Below, piece after piece: positions 8,113-15,469 of a stretch of DNA of 64,000 nucleotides. Where the stretch lies: NCBI GenBank assembly GCA_000702845.1, contig JNKK01000004.1, positions 62,001-126,000 of the forward strand, written 5' to 3'. How positions within the stretch are numbered: position 1 is the stretch's first letter; each line of letters opens with the position of its first letter. The DNA is from Lachnospiraceae bacterium FE2018 (GTDB lineage: Bacteria; Bacillota; Clostridia; Lachnospirales; Lachnospiraceae). The position numbers and the translations under genes were made by a program. A model generated the notes under the pieces. The model was not told the DNA's origin, did not search any database, and worked only from the letters and a program-made list of their open reading frames with translations.

Positions 8113-8154
8113 ACAGAAGAGTGGTTATTAATAAAGCAGAGAGGAGAAGAGCAG

Positions 8155-8517
8155 ATGAAACGCAGAAGAAATATTCATTCAAAAAAGACGCGCAGATCTT
8201 ACAAGATGCATACCTGTATCGCTGCAGCTGCGGCATTTGTTCTGATCCTTGTGATGACCATATGCTTTACAGGCAGACAGGCAAAAGCCGGTAATCTTGA
8301 CACGCCGGAAACAGATGGTTCCGCCAAGTATTACACAAGCTATCAGGTCCAGAGCGGAGATACCCTCTGGACAATCGCAGAAAAATACAACAGCACAGAG
8401 ATTCAGAGCACGCAGTCATATGTTGAGGAAGTGTGCCGGATCAATCATCTGTCTGATGCAAATCAGATCTATGCAGGAAATAAGATCTGTATACCGTATT
8501 ATCAATCACTTAATTAA
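8155..8517 (+). CDS. yneA: YneA-like SOS-induced cell division inhibitor with LysM domain
   Basis: A 120-residue protein: basic N-terminus (MKRRRNIHSKKTRRSYK), one membrane segment at about 20-40, then an extracytoplasmic LysM domain at about 60-117 (YQVQSGDTLWTIAEKYN to YAGNKICIPY). This is the YneA layout: a short-lived SOS protein that delays septation through its transmembrane part. The start at 8155 has GAGGAG 9 nt upstream; an earlier in-frame ATG at 8104 lies inside LexA box 3 and is rejected. Divergence from lexA and the triple operator support the role. Overall sequence similarity to Bacillus YneA was not measured. Confidence 0.88.
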   Translation: MKRRRNIHSKKTRRSYKMHTCIAAAAAFVLILVMTICFTGRQAKAGNLDTPETDGSAKYYTSYQVQSGDTLWTIAEKYNSTEIQSTQSYVEEVCRINHLSDANQIYAGNKICIPYYQSLN

Positions 8518-8549
8518 GCTTATTATCTTTTATCCGATCCCCTTTATTC

Positions 8550-8678
8550 AGGAGTACCGGTGATGCCACCAATTCCCTTTCACCAGTACTTCCTTATCAT
8601 CCCTGAACGGAAAGAGACTGCCGTACTCTCTGCAGGAAGATAATTCCCGCTGCAGGAGAGCATAGCAGTCTCTTTCTC
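8550..8678. other. Two strong imperfect hairpins between convergent yneA-like and HIT genes
   Basis: Hairpin A (about 8551-8592) pairs GGAGTACCGGTG with CACCAGTACTTCC. Hairpin B (8610-8678) pairs GAAAGAGACTGC with GCAGTCTCTTTC (12 bp), then CTCTC/GAGAG, TGCAG/CTGCA and GGAA/TTCC. Neither is followed by a good T-run (TCTCTTTCTCTG on the + strand). They probably end transcription of one or both genes; a small RNA is an alternative. The rest of 8518-8741 shows nothing clear. Confidence 0.6.
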
Positions 8679-8741
8679 TGTCAGTTCATTCATATATCAA
8701 AGTACTGTAATACACTTATATAGAACGAATGACTGATTCCA

Positions 8742-9182
8742 TTATTTCAGAATAGCAGCACGCAGCTTTGCAGCAACTTCTTCACATGCTTCATCTGTTG
8801 TCAGTTTGTTTCTGTCAGGATCCATTGCAAAAATGCCGCCCCATTCGAATTCATCTTTGTACTTTGGAACGAGATGCATGTGCATATGACCGGCTGTGTC
8901 ACCATATGCGCCGTAGTTCACTTTGTCCGGATGATAGAGATCATGAATTGCCTGAGAAACGGTTGCAACATCTTCAAAATATGCTGCGCGCTGTTCCGGT
9001 GTCAGTTCGATCAGCTCGGATACATGCCATTTGCTGGCAACGATGCATCTGCCCGGATGGGACTGTTCTTTGAACAGATAAATTTTGCTTGCCGGCAGTT
9101 CACAAATCTTGTAACCGAATTTTGCAACGAGTTCGCCTTCTGCACAGTATGAGCAATCCGGATGTAAAACTTCATTTCCCAT
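8742..9182 (-). CDS. HIT family nucleotide hydrolase
   Basis: A 146-residue histidine-triad protein with HMHMHLVPKY (His99, 101, 103), the nucleotide-binding and catalytic motif of HIT hydrolases acting on AMP derivatives such as Ap4A or AMP-lysine. Two N-terminal cysteines (CSYC, 10 and 13) resemble the partial zinc site of some HIT proteins. AAGGAGG stands at a good distance before the ATG. It is monocistronic. The physiological substrate is not inferable. Confidence 0.93.
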   Translation of the reverse strand: MGNEVLHPDCSYCAEGELVAKFGYKICELPASKIYLFKEQSHPGRCIVASKWHVSELIELTPEQRAAYFEDVATVSQAIHDLYHPDKVNYGAYGDTAGHMHMHLVPKYKDEFEWGGIFAMDPDRNKLTTDEACEEVAAKLRAAILK

Positions 9183-9289
9183 AATAATATACTTCCTCCT
9201 TATGAATCGGGTGATTTAAGATACTACGGGTATATTTTATCACAACAGATTCCCGGAATACAGAGTGATTGTCAAATCATTAAATTGTT

Positions 9290-9318
9290 TTGACGACACA
9301 GGAGGAATCACCTATAAT
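9290..9318 (+). promoter_or_regulatory. Promoter of the AEC transporter gene
   Basis: TTGACG (9290-9295), a 17-bp spacer and a perfect TATAAT (9313-9318). The start would be near 9325, giving a leader of about 175 nt. Confidence 0.85.
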
Positions 9319-9350
9319 GAGAGACGAAGTAATTCAGGTTCCGTGCGCGG

Positions 9351-9470
9351 GACGTAAATCGCGATCTTCGATCGCGCGCGAGCTGCGCGACGCACTTTGT
9401 GCGTCCTCCGCTGCGCAGCTCTGCGATGTCTACGCTCCGCTTCGGTCGGCGCAGATGCGTCATATGTGCC
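9351..9470 (+). repeat. GC-rich nested palindromic element in a 5' leader
   Basis: Inside the transcribed leader: GCGATC-TTC-GATCGC (9361-9375), GACGCAC-TTT-GTGCGTC (9389-9405), flanked by GAGCTGCGC (9380-9388) and GCGCAGCTC (9413-9421), closed further out by GAC..ATCGC (9351-9362) with GCGATGTC (9423-9430). The composition is much richer in GC than its surroundings. It is either a structured RNA or an inserted palindromic repeat. Copies elsewhere cannot be checked here. Confidence 0.7.
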
Positions 9471-9499
9471 TACAGTTATAAACGCGACATAAATAAATT

Positions 9500-10408
9500 A
9501 TGGAAACATTTGTGATTCTTCAGCAGATGGGAGTCATTGCCTGTCTGGTATTAATTGGTTACGGTACCTATAAAAAGAATATCATCGATAACAGATTCTG
9601 CCGTCAGCTGTCCGTACTGATTGTCGATTTTACCAATCCCGCACTGATGATTTCTGCAGTGATCACCGGTGATATCACTGCCAGCAGAAGAGATCTTCTG
9701 ACAGCGCTGCTGATTGCCGCAGCCCTGTACGCACTCCTGTGTGTTCTTGGCGCCGTGGTACCGCGTTTTCTTGGTGCTGCGCGGGAAGACCGCCGCTTTT
9801 ATCATATGCTGACAGTCTATACAAACACAGGATTTATCGGAATTCCTTTATCCAGAGCAATTCTGCCGGAAAATGCAATGATCTATGTGATTGTATTTAA
9901 TATCATGTTTAATGTGTATATGTATACGCATGGCGTTCTGGTTCTGGGCGGAGAGGGCGTTAATCTGAAGAAACTGATCAGTCCGGGAACCATCTCAGCG
10001 ATTGTGGCGCTTGTAATTTACTGGTTCCGGATTCCGGTCCCGGATATGCCGGCCAATCTGGTGATTTATCTCGGAAATGCCACGACATTTTTGACAATGG
10101 TCATGCTGGGAGCGTCGATCGCGCAGCAGTCTATTGCCAAATGTTTCCGCGATAAAACAGTCTGGCGCTACATTGTCTACCGGATGCTGATCCTTCCGGC
10201 AGTTCTGACACTGATTATGAAAGCGATGCATCTGAATATGCATATGATCCTTGCGTATTGTCTGATGATGGCTCTGCCTGCAGCAAACATGCCGCTGATT
10301 CTCGCGGAAAAAGAAGGGTATCCGACAGAGACACTGTCAAAGGTGATTTTAACTACCACACTGGTTTCATTCTTTACAATTACCATATTGCTCAGCGTGT
10401 TATTCTGA
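9500..10408 (+). CDS. AEC family transporter (auxin efflux carrier-like)
   Basis: A 302-residue integral membrane protein with about ten hydrophobic helices in two halves, matching the AEC/BART family (MVGVIACLVLIGYGTYKK-like start, DFTNPALMIS, TNTGFIGIPLSRAIL, central polar loop, LPAANMPLILAEKEG). Bacterial members export or import small carboxylates such as malate or malonate; the substrate is unknown here. No Shine-Dalgarno is visible before the ATG at 9500 (AAATAAATT), which is unusual for this genome and follows directly on the structured leader. Confidence 0.88.
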   Translation: METFVILQQMGVIACLVLIGYGTYKKNIIDNRFCRQLSVLIVDFTNPALMISAVITGDITASRRDLLTALLIAAALYALLCVLGAVVPRFLGAAREDRRFYHMLTVYTNTGFIGIPLSRAILPENAMIYVIVFNIMFNVYMYTHGVLVLGGEGVNLKKLISPGTISAIVALVIYWFRIPVPDMPANLVIYLGNATTFLTMVMLGASIAQQSIAKCFRDKTVWRYIVYRMLILPAVLTLIMKAMHLNMHMILAYCLMMALPAANMPLILAEKEGYPTETLSKVILTTTLVSFFTITILLSVLF

Positions 10409-10412
10409 GTAC

Positions 10413-10441
10413 TTGACAAGGGCAGAGTACAGGAGTATCTT
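10413..10441 (+). promoter_or_regulatory. Promoter of the tyrosine recombinase gene
   Basis: TTGACA (10413-10418), 17-bp spacer, TATCTT (10436-10441), directly after the AEC gene stop. Confidence 0.7.
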
Positions 10442-10513
10442 TATCAGGAGAAATACAACTATTCGGAAAACACAGGTTTATCGAAAAGTTAAGGGGTTTT
10501 GAGAGGGGTTTTC

Positions 10514-11581
10514 ATGGAAAAACGTGTCACTTACCATGAGCAGACCGATCTGGAAAATACAATCAAACTGCGCAGCGTTCTGAAAACACTGCCTGATTTT
10601 GCGCGTGATTACTTTCGTGCTTCCAGTATCACAACGTCTACCAATACACGATGTAAATATGCATATGATATCCGTTTGTTTTTTCAGTTTCTGATTTCGG
10701 AAAATCCTTCCTACCGGAATTACGAAATCCGCGATTTCAGACTGGATGATCTGGATCGCGTTACGGCGCTGGATCTTGAGGAATACACTGAATATCTGAA
10801 GGTCTATAAAGATCCGAAAACCGGTTCTCTGATCACAAATGGAGAAAAAGGCATTAAACGGAAACTTTCTGCATTACGGACATTCTATGCATATTATTAT
10901 AAGCATGAATTGATCAAGACGAATCCGACATTTCTGATCGACATGCCGAAGTTACATAAAAAGGATATTATCCGGTTGGATGCGGGTGAAGTCGCAAGTC
11001 TGCTGGATCTTGTTGAATCCGGTACAGACGCGTCCATGTCCGCGCATCAGCGAAGTTATTATGAAAAAAACCGTGTACGTGATCTTGCGATTCTGACGCT
11101 GCTTCTTGGTACCGGAATCCGTGTCTCCGAATGTGTCGGCCTTGATCTTGAGGATGTCGACTTCCGCAACGGCGGGATTCGGGTCGTCCGGAAAGGCGGA
11201 AATGAAATGATGGTTTACTTCGGGGATGAAGTAGCCAGGGCACTGGAAGATTATATTGAGAATGACCGGTCGGCTGTGACACCGGTACCGGGGCATGAAC
11301 ACGCACTCTTCTACTCTTCCCAGCGGAAGCGGATCGGGGTGAAGACCGTGGAGAATATGGTTAAAAAGTATGCCCGTCAGGTGACTTCCACAAAGAAAAT
11401 AACACCGCATAAACTCCGCAGTACATACGGTACCGCACTTTATCAGGAAACAGGCGATATTTATCTTGTCGCGGATGTCCTGGGACACAAGGATGTGAAC
11501 ACAACGAAGACACATTACGCGGCCATGAGCGACGCAAGGCGCCGCAGTGCGGCAAAAGCTGTTCAGCTGCGGGAAGATTGA
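10514..11581 (+). CDS. Xer-like tyrosine recombinase
   Basis: A 355-residue tyrosine recombinase. The N-terminal SAM-like core-binding domain (about 25-140) precedes the catalytic domain with Arg203 (GTGIRVSE), His299 and Arg302 (PHKLRSTYG), His325 (LGHKD) and nucleophile Tyr335 (THYA). All catalytic residues are present. The ATG at 10514 follows GAGAGGGG; a TTG at 10499 after AAGGGG is an alternative that adds 5 residues. No att-like repeats, excisionase or phage genes are nearby, so chromosome-dimer resolution or another housekeeping role is more likely than mobility. Which Xer subtype it is remains open. Confidence 0.92.
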   Translation: MEKRVTYHEQTDLENTIKLRSVLKTLPDFARDYFRASSITTSTNTRCKYAYDIRLFFQFLISENPSYRNYEIRDFRLDDLDRVTALDLEEYTEYLKVYKDPKTGSLITNGEKGIKRKLSALRTFYAYYYKHELIKTNPTFLIDMPKLHKKDIIRLDAGEVASLLDLVESGTDASMSAHQRSYYEKNRVRDLAILTLLLGTGIRVSECVGLDLEDVDFRNGGIRVVRKGGNEMMVYFGDEVARALEDYIENDRSAVTPVPGHEHALFYSSQRKRIGVKTVENMVKKYARQVTSTKKITPHKLRSTYGTALYQETGDIYLVADVLGHKDVNTTKTHYAAMSDARRRSAAKAVQLRED

Positions 11582-11631
11582 ACTGAAGCATCATATATTA
11601 AAATGAAGCATCCTAAAAGGAGTTTTATAAC

Positions 11632-12840
11632 ATGAAATTCAAATCATGGGTAAAAAATACACTCGGACCATATGCCATAGCTGCATGTACGGCAGTTTTG
11701 TTTTATGTGATACTGATGCATCTGGGGGATATTTTCGGCACATTCAGCAAAGTCGTCCGGCTGTTTTCACCGGTACTGATCGGTATTGTAATGGCCTATA
11801 TAATGGATCCGCTGGCGCGCTTTTTTCAGCGTACACTGTTTTCGAAAATAAAAAGAGAATCTCTGCGGCGCAGCCTTTCTGTCTTACTGACAGTCATCAT
11901 TGTACTTGCAGGGATTGTGCTGCTTCTGGTTTCACTTCTGCCGCAGCTGATCAGCAGTATTGCAAACATTGCCAACAACTTCAGCTACTATGTAAATTCT
12001 CTTGAGAAACTGATTGAACGCGCGGCAGGCAAAATATCCAGCGACAAAGTAGATCTCAGCAGTGTGACGGATGCAACCAATAAGATTCTGGAACGGATCG
12101 GGGAAGTACTTCCGCAGCTGGTAAACCGGCTGATTAACACCTCGTTTTCGATCGGTACCACACTGTTCAATGTGTTAATCTCATTCATTCTTGCAATATA
12201 TTTTCTTCTGGACAAGAACCGGCTGATGGACGGCTGCAGCTTTCTTCTCTCCTTCTTTATCCGGGAAGAGCGCTATGAAGGCGTGCGTCATTTCCTCTCC
12301 CGCTGCAACAGAATCCTGATTGAATATGTAATCTGTGATCTGCTGGACGGGCTGATTGTCGGTGTAGCGAATCTGGTGTTCATGAAAATCGGAAATATGC
12401 CGTATGCTATTCTGATTTCCGTTATTGTAGGAATCACAAATCTGGCACCTACATTTGGTCCGATTGTCGGAGGTGCGCTTGGCGCGTTTATCCTGCTTTT
12501 GTTTAATCCCTGGCACGCGCTCTGGTTTATTATTTTCACAGTAATACTGCAGACAATCGACGGATATATTTTGAAGCCGAAATTGTTCGGCGGCACGTTT
12601 GGCGTGTCTTCCCTCTGGATTCTGATCTGCATCATAATCGGGGGCCGGATGCTGGGTGTTGCAGGTATTCTGCTTGCGATTCCGTTTGCTGCGATCTTCG
12701 ATTTTATTATCCTGGACTATCTCTCCCCCTGGCTGCAGCGCCGTGAAAGTGAGAAAGAGAAAAAAAAGAGTGCCGTTCAAGGCACTGACATGAAAAAAGA
12801 AGAGGGTCCGGAAAAGGATCCCACAAAAAAGCTGACATAA
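11632..12840 (+). CDS. AI-2E family transporter
   Basis: A 402-residue membrane protein of the AI-2E (PerM/YdiK) family with about eight helices: two to three at the N-terminus, a helical extracytoplasmic segment (about 110-165), then the conserved C-terminal bundle with NLAPTFGPIVGGALGAF and LLAIPFAAIFD. Family members export autoinducer-2 or act as Na+/H+ antiporters; the substrate is uncertain. AAAGGAG lies 8 nt before the ATG. The cytosolic tail (about 370-402) is lysine/glutamate-rich, and its last codons are part of the terminator shared with the convergent gene. Confidence 0.9.
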   Translation: MKFKSWVKNTLGPYAIAACTAVLFYVILMHLGDIFGTFSKVVRLFSPVLIGIVMAYIMDPLARFFQRTLFSKIKRESLRRSLSVLLTVIIVLAGIVLLLVSLLPQLISSIANIANNFSYYVNSLEKLIERAAGKISSDKVDLSSVTDATNKILERIGEVLPQLVNRLINTSFSIGTTLFNVLISFILAIYFLLDKNRLMDGCSFLLSFFIREERYEGVRHFLSRCNRILIEYVICDLLDGLIVGVANLVFMKIGNMPYAILISVIVGITNLAPTFGPIVGGALGAFILLLFNPWHALWFIIFTVILQTIDGYILKPKLFGGTFGVSSLWILICIIIGGRMLGVAGILLAIPFAAIFDFIILDYLSPWLQRRESEKEKKKSAVQGTDMKKEEGPEKDPTKKLT

Positions 12841-12861
12841 TTATTTTATGTCAGCTTTTTT
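12825..12861. terminator. Bidirectional terminator overlapping both gene ends
   Basis: AAAAAAGCTGACATAA (12825-12840) pairs with TTATGTCAGCTTTTTT (12846-12861), giving a 16-bp stem with A/T-runs. Each arm contains the last codons and stop of one of the two convergent genes. Confidence 0.93.
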
Positions 12862-13769
12862 AATACCTGTTCAAATTCTTCCGGAAGCGGGGCTGTCACT
12901 TCCAGATATTCACCGGATACCGGATGAATAAAACCGATTACCATTGCATGCAGCATCTGTCCCTGCAGGCCGCCTACCGGCTGTTTTTTCGGACCGTACA
13001 GCGGGTCTCCGAGGATCGGATGGCCAATGCTTGCCATATGAACGCGGATCTGGTGGGTCCGGCCGGTCTCCAGTTCGCATTCTATGTATGCGTACCCTTT
13101 GGCCAGATTCTGCAGCAGTTTTACGTGTGTGACTGCCGGCTTGCCGCCGGTTTTTACGATTGCCATCTTTTTCCGGTCTGCGGGATGGCGGCCGATGTTT
13201 CCGGTGATTGTCAGCTTCTCTTCTTTCAGCGTTCCGATACAGATCGCACGATACAGCCGTGTGATACTGTGAACAGCAAGCTGATCTGCCAGTGCGCGGT
13301 GTGCGCGGTCTGTTTTGCATACGACAAGCGCACCTGTCGTGTCCTGATCAATTCTGTGGACGATTCCCGGGCGCAGTACGCCATTAATGCCTGACAGACT
13401 CCCTGCACAGTGATAAAGCAGCGCATTTACAAGTGTGTGCTCCGTATGTCCGGCAGAAGGATGCACTACCATCTGTTTTGGTTTATTTACAACCAACAGT
13501 TCATCATCTTCATAAAGAATCGAAAGCGGAATATCTTCCGGCAGGATTTCAGGCTCTTTCTGTTCCGGAAGTGAGACAACCAGGCAGTCTCCTGCCTGTA
13601 CGCGGTAGTTTGCCTTGATTTCTTTCTCATTACACCGGATCTGCCGGTCTTTAATCAGTTTCTGCACATATGCGCGGGAAATATCAGGAAGATTTGCCGC
13701 GAGATAGGCATCTGCACGAATTCCTGTATCCTCTTCCGGTATGATAAAGGTGAAGTCTTCCATAGTCAT
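12846..13769 (-). CDS. RluA family pseudouridine synthase (RluD-like)
   Basis: A 307-residue enzyme with an N-terminal S4 RNA-binding domain (about 17-80) and the catalytic motif HRIDQDTTGALVV (Asp141), then RTHQIRVHMASIGHPILGD. It isomerises uridines in 23S rRNA or tRNA; RluD-type 23S modification is likely from domain layout and from its place after lspA. The start at 13769 leaves 8 bp after the lspA stop, and a second ATG two codons in is equally possible. The gene ends in the shared terminator stem. Confidence 0.93.
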   Translation of the reverse strand: MTMEDFTFIIPEEDTGIRADAYLAANLPDISRAYVQKLIKDRQIRCNEKEIKANYRVQAGDCLVVSLPEQKEPEILPEDIPLSILYEDDELLVVNKPKQMVVHPSAGHTEHTLVNALLYHCAGSLSGINGVLRPGIVHRIDQDTTGALVVCKTDRAHRALADQLAVHSITRLYRAICIGTLKEEKLTITGNIGRHPADRKKMAIVKTGGKPAVTHVKLLQNLAKGYAYIECELETGRTHQIRVHMASIGHPILGDPLYGPKKQPVGGLQGQMLHAMVIGFIHPVSGEYLEVTAPLPEEFEQVLKKLT

Positions 13770-13777
13770 AACAGATT

Positions 13778-14287
13778 TTACTTTAAAAAGGCAAAATCAT
13801 CTTCTTTATAGTAAAACAGAATCAGTATGATCAATACAGTAACAGCAACAGATACATAGATATCAGCTACATTAAAGATCGGAAAATCGATCAGGCTGAA
13901 ATAAATAAAATCGACCACATAGCGCTGCGTGATCCGGTCAATGAAATTCCCGACTGCACCTGACGCCAGAAATACAACGGTTGTTGTGAGCGGAAAATAC
14001 CGCTTTCCAGCAGGTACTTTTTTAAAATAAATCAGACAGATGATGAGGAAAACGATTGTTACAATCCAGAAAAACCACTGTTTCCCGGTCAGCATGCCCC
14101 ATGCCGCTCCCTGATTTTCGAGATATTGAAGCTCCAGCACGCCGCGGATCAACTGGAAAGGCGCCTGATCTTTCAGATAAAGAACAGCCAGATGTTTCGT
14201 GATCCGGTCTATCGAGACAAGAAGGATTACCGCCGCAGCAGCCTTCAGATAGAAAACGGATGATTTACGATTTACAGCTTGTGTCAT
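13778..14287 (-). CDS. lspA: Lipoprotein signal peptidase (signal peptidase II)
   Basis: A 169-residue membrane protease with four helices. Catalytic aspartates are D117 in AVGNFIDRI and D142 in FNVADIYV; the conserved NQGAAWGM block sits near 58-65. It removes signal peptides from prolipoproteins after lipidation. It lies in the sepF-ylmH-lspA-rluD cluster typical of Firmicutes. A GAGG lies about 10 nt upstream of the ATG. Confidence 0.96.
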   Translation of the reverse strand: MTQAVNRKSSVFYLKAAAAVILLVSIDRITKHLAVLYLKDQAPFQLIRGVLELQYLENQGAAWGMLTGKQWFFWIVTIVFLIICLIYFKKVPAGKRYFPLTTTVVFLASGAVGNFIDRITQRYVVDFIYFSLIDFPIFNVADIYVSVAVTVLIILILFYYKEDDFAFLK

Positions 14288-14337
14288 TGTAAATAAACCT
14301 CATTGCGAAAGAAATCAAATAGTTTAAAAACCATGAA

Positions 14338-15435
14338 TCAGGAACCGGTTATTTCAAGGACAGCATCTGACAGATCTGCTTCTGTCAACGTGGTACAGAT
14401 TTCCGCAGTACCGATTTTCTGCAGCAGAATAAACCTGATTTTGCCGCCCTCCATTTTTTTATCCGAACGCATTGCATCCAGAACTGCTTCCGGCGTTACG
14501 CCTGATGTATAAAGCGGAAGGGCAAATGAAACCAGGAGCGCCCGGATCTGCAGCAGCTCACGGTCTGAAACAGTTCCTCTCTTCTGATCAATGGAAAGTG
14601 CTGCGAGCATTCCCAATGCGACACAGTGTCCGTGCAGCATCCGGAAATTAGAGAGTTTTTCAACTGCATGCCCGACCGTATGTCCGTAATTCAGAATTGC
14701 CCGGCGGCCCGTTTCTTTCGGGTCTTCTGCAACAACATTTGCTTTGATCGAACAGCAGGTTCGAATCATTTCAATGAGTACTTCAGGTTCTTTTTTTCGG
14801 ATTTCTTCCACGTGATCTTCAAGCCAGTAGAAAAACTGACTGTCACAGATCAGCGCACTCTTGATAATCTCCGCCATACCGGATGAAAACTGGTCTCCCG
14901 GCAGTGTACGAAGGGTCTCTGCATTCATATATACCAGACGAGGCTGATGAAATGCGCCGATCATATTCTTGTACTTGTTGAAATCAACACCTGTTTTTCC
15001 GCCGACACTGCTGTCAACCTGGGCAAGCAGTGTGGTGGGAACCTGTACAAAATCAATTCCCCGCAGATAGGTTGCCGCAGCAAAACCGGTCAGATCACCG
15101 GTAACACCACCGCCAAGGGCAACCAGAAGATCCTTTCGCTCGAAATGATTTTTAACCAGAAAAGCATAGAGTTCCCGCACTGTATCCAGATGCTTATGCT
15201 GTTCACCAGCAGGAATGATATGAGACAGAACCACAGCGCCTGTCGCATGCAGGGATGCTTCAACCTGCTCCAGAAACAGCGGCGCAATATTATGATCTGT
15301 CACAATACATATTTTTCCGGGTGCGAGTCCTGCCTGTGCGATGCACGCAGCAAGCTCTGAAAAATCATTTTTCCATACGATATCATATGAGAATTCCATT
15401 CCTTCTGCCGGCTTTTCTATTTTTAGTTTTTCCAT
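14338..15435 (-). CDS. aroB: 3-dehydroquinate synthase
   Basis: A 365-residue shikimate-pathway enzyme converting DAHP to 3-dehydroquinate. Visible are the NAD-binding block VALGGGVTGDLTGFAAATY, TTLLAQVDSSVGGKTGVDF, and zinc ligands in SGMAEIIK (Glu), HTVGHAVE (His) and LHGHCVALG (His). The start at 15435 has GAGGAG 8 nt upstream; a longer frame reaching into ylmH is rejected. It occupies the place between ylmH and lspA where divIVA is usual. No other aro gene lies in the window. Confidence 0.95.
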   Translation of the reverse strand: MEKLKIEKPAEGMEFSYDIVWKNDFSELAACIAQAGLAPGKICIVTDHNIAPLFLEQVEASLHATGAVVLSHIIPAGEQHKHLDTVRELYAFLVKNHFERKDLLVALGGGVTGDLTGFAAATYLRGIDFVQVPTTLLAQVDSSVGGKTGVDFNKYKNMIGAFHQPRLVYMNAETLRTLPGDQFSSGMAEIIKSALICDSQFFYWLEDHVEEIRKKEPEVLIEMIRTCCSIKANVVAEDPKETGRRAILNYGHTVGHAVEKLSNFRMLHGHCVALGMLAALSIDQKRGTVSDRELLQIRALLVSFALPLYTSGVTPEAVLDAMRSDKKMEGGKIRFILLQKIGTAEICTTLTEADLSDAVLEITGS

Positions 15436-15469
15436 TCCTTTACTCCTCAGAATCTGTAACAAATCACTT

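Larger units (their letters stand above)
9183..9499. other. 317-bp intergenic region: divergent starts and GC-rich palindromic leader
   Basis: The left part (9183-9290) is the upstream region of the HIT gene, with a possible extended -10 TGATAAAAT on the minus strand. A + strand promoter lies at 9290-9318. From 9351 to about 9470 there is a GC-rich block of nested palindromes. No believable gene is present: the short frame starting at 9317 begins inside the -10 box and has an arginine/alanine-rich, motif-free product. Confidence 0.7.

Noticed and set aside
8104-8154. Earlier ATG for the YneA-like protein
   Set aside because: It lies inside LexA box 3 and has no Shine-Dalgarno; the ATG at 8155 has GAGGAG and gives the normal N-terminus.
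9317-9481. Short open frame with a ribosome-binding-like GGAGG upstream
   Set aside because: Its ATG overlaps the TATAAT -10 box, so it could not be translated from that promoter, and its product follows the GC-rich palindromes without any recognisable motif.
10413-11581. Possible integrated element around the recombinase
   Set aside because: No direct repeats, tRNA target, excisionase or cargo genes next to it; flanking genes are ordinary.
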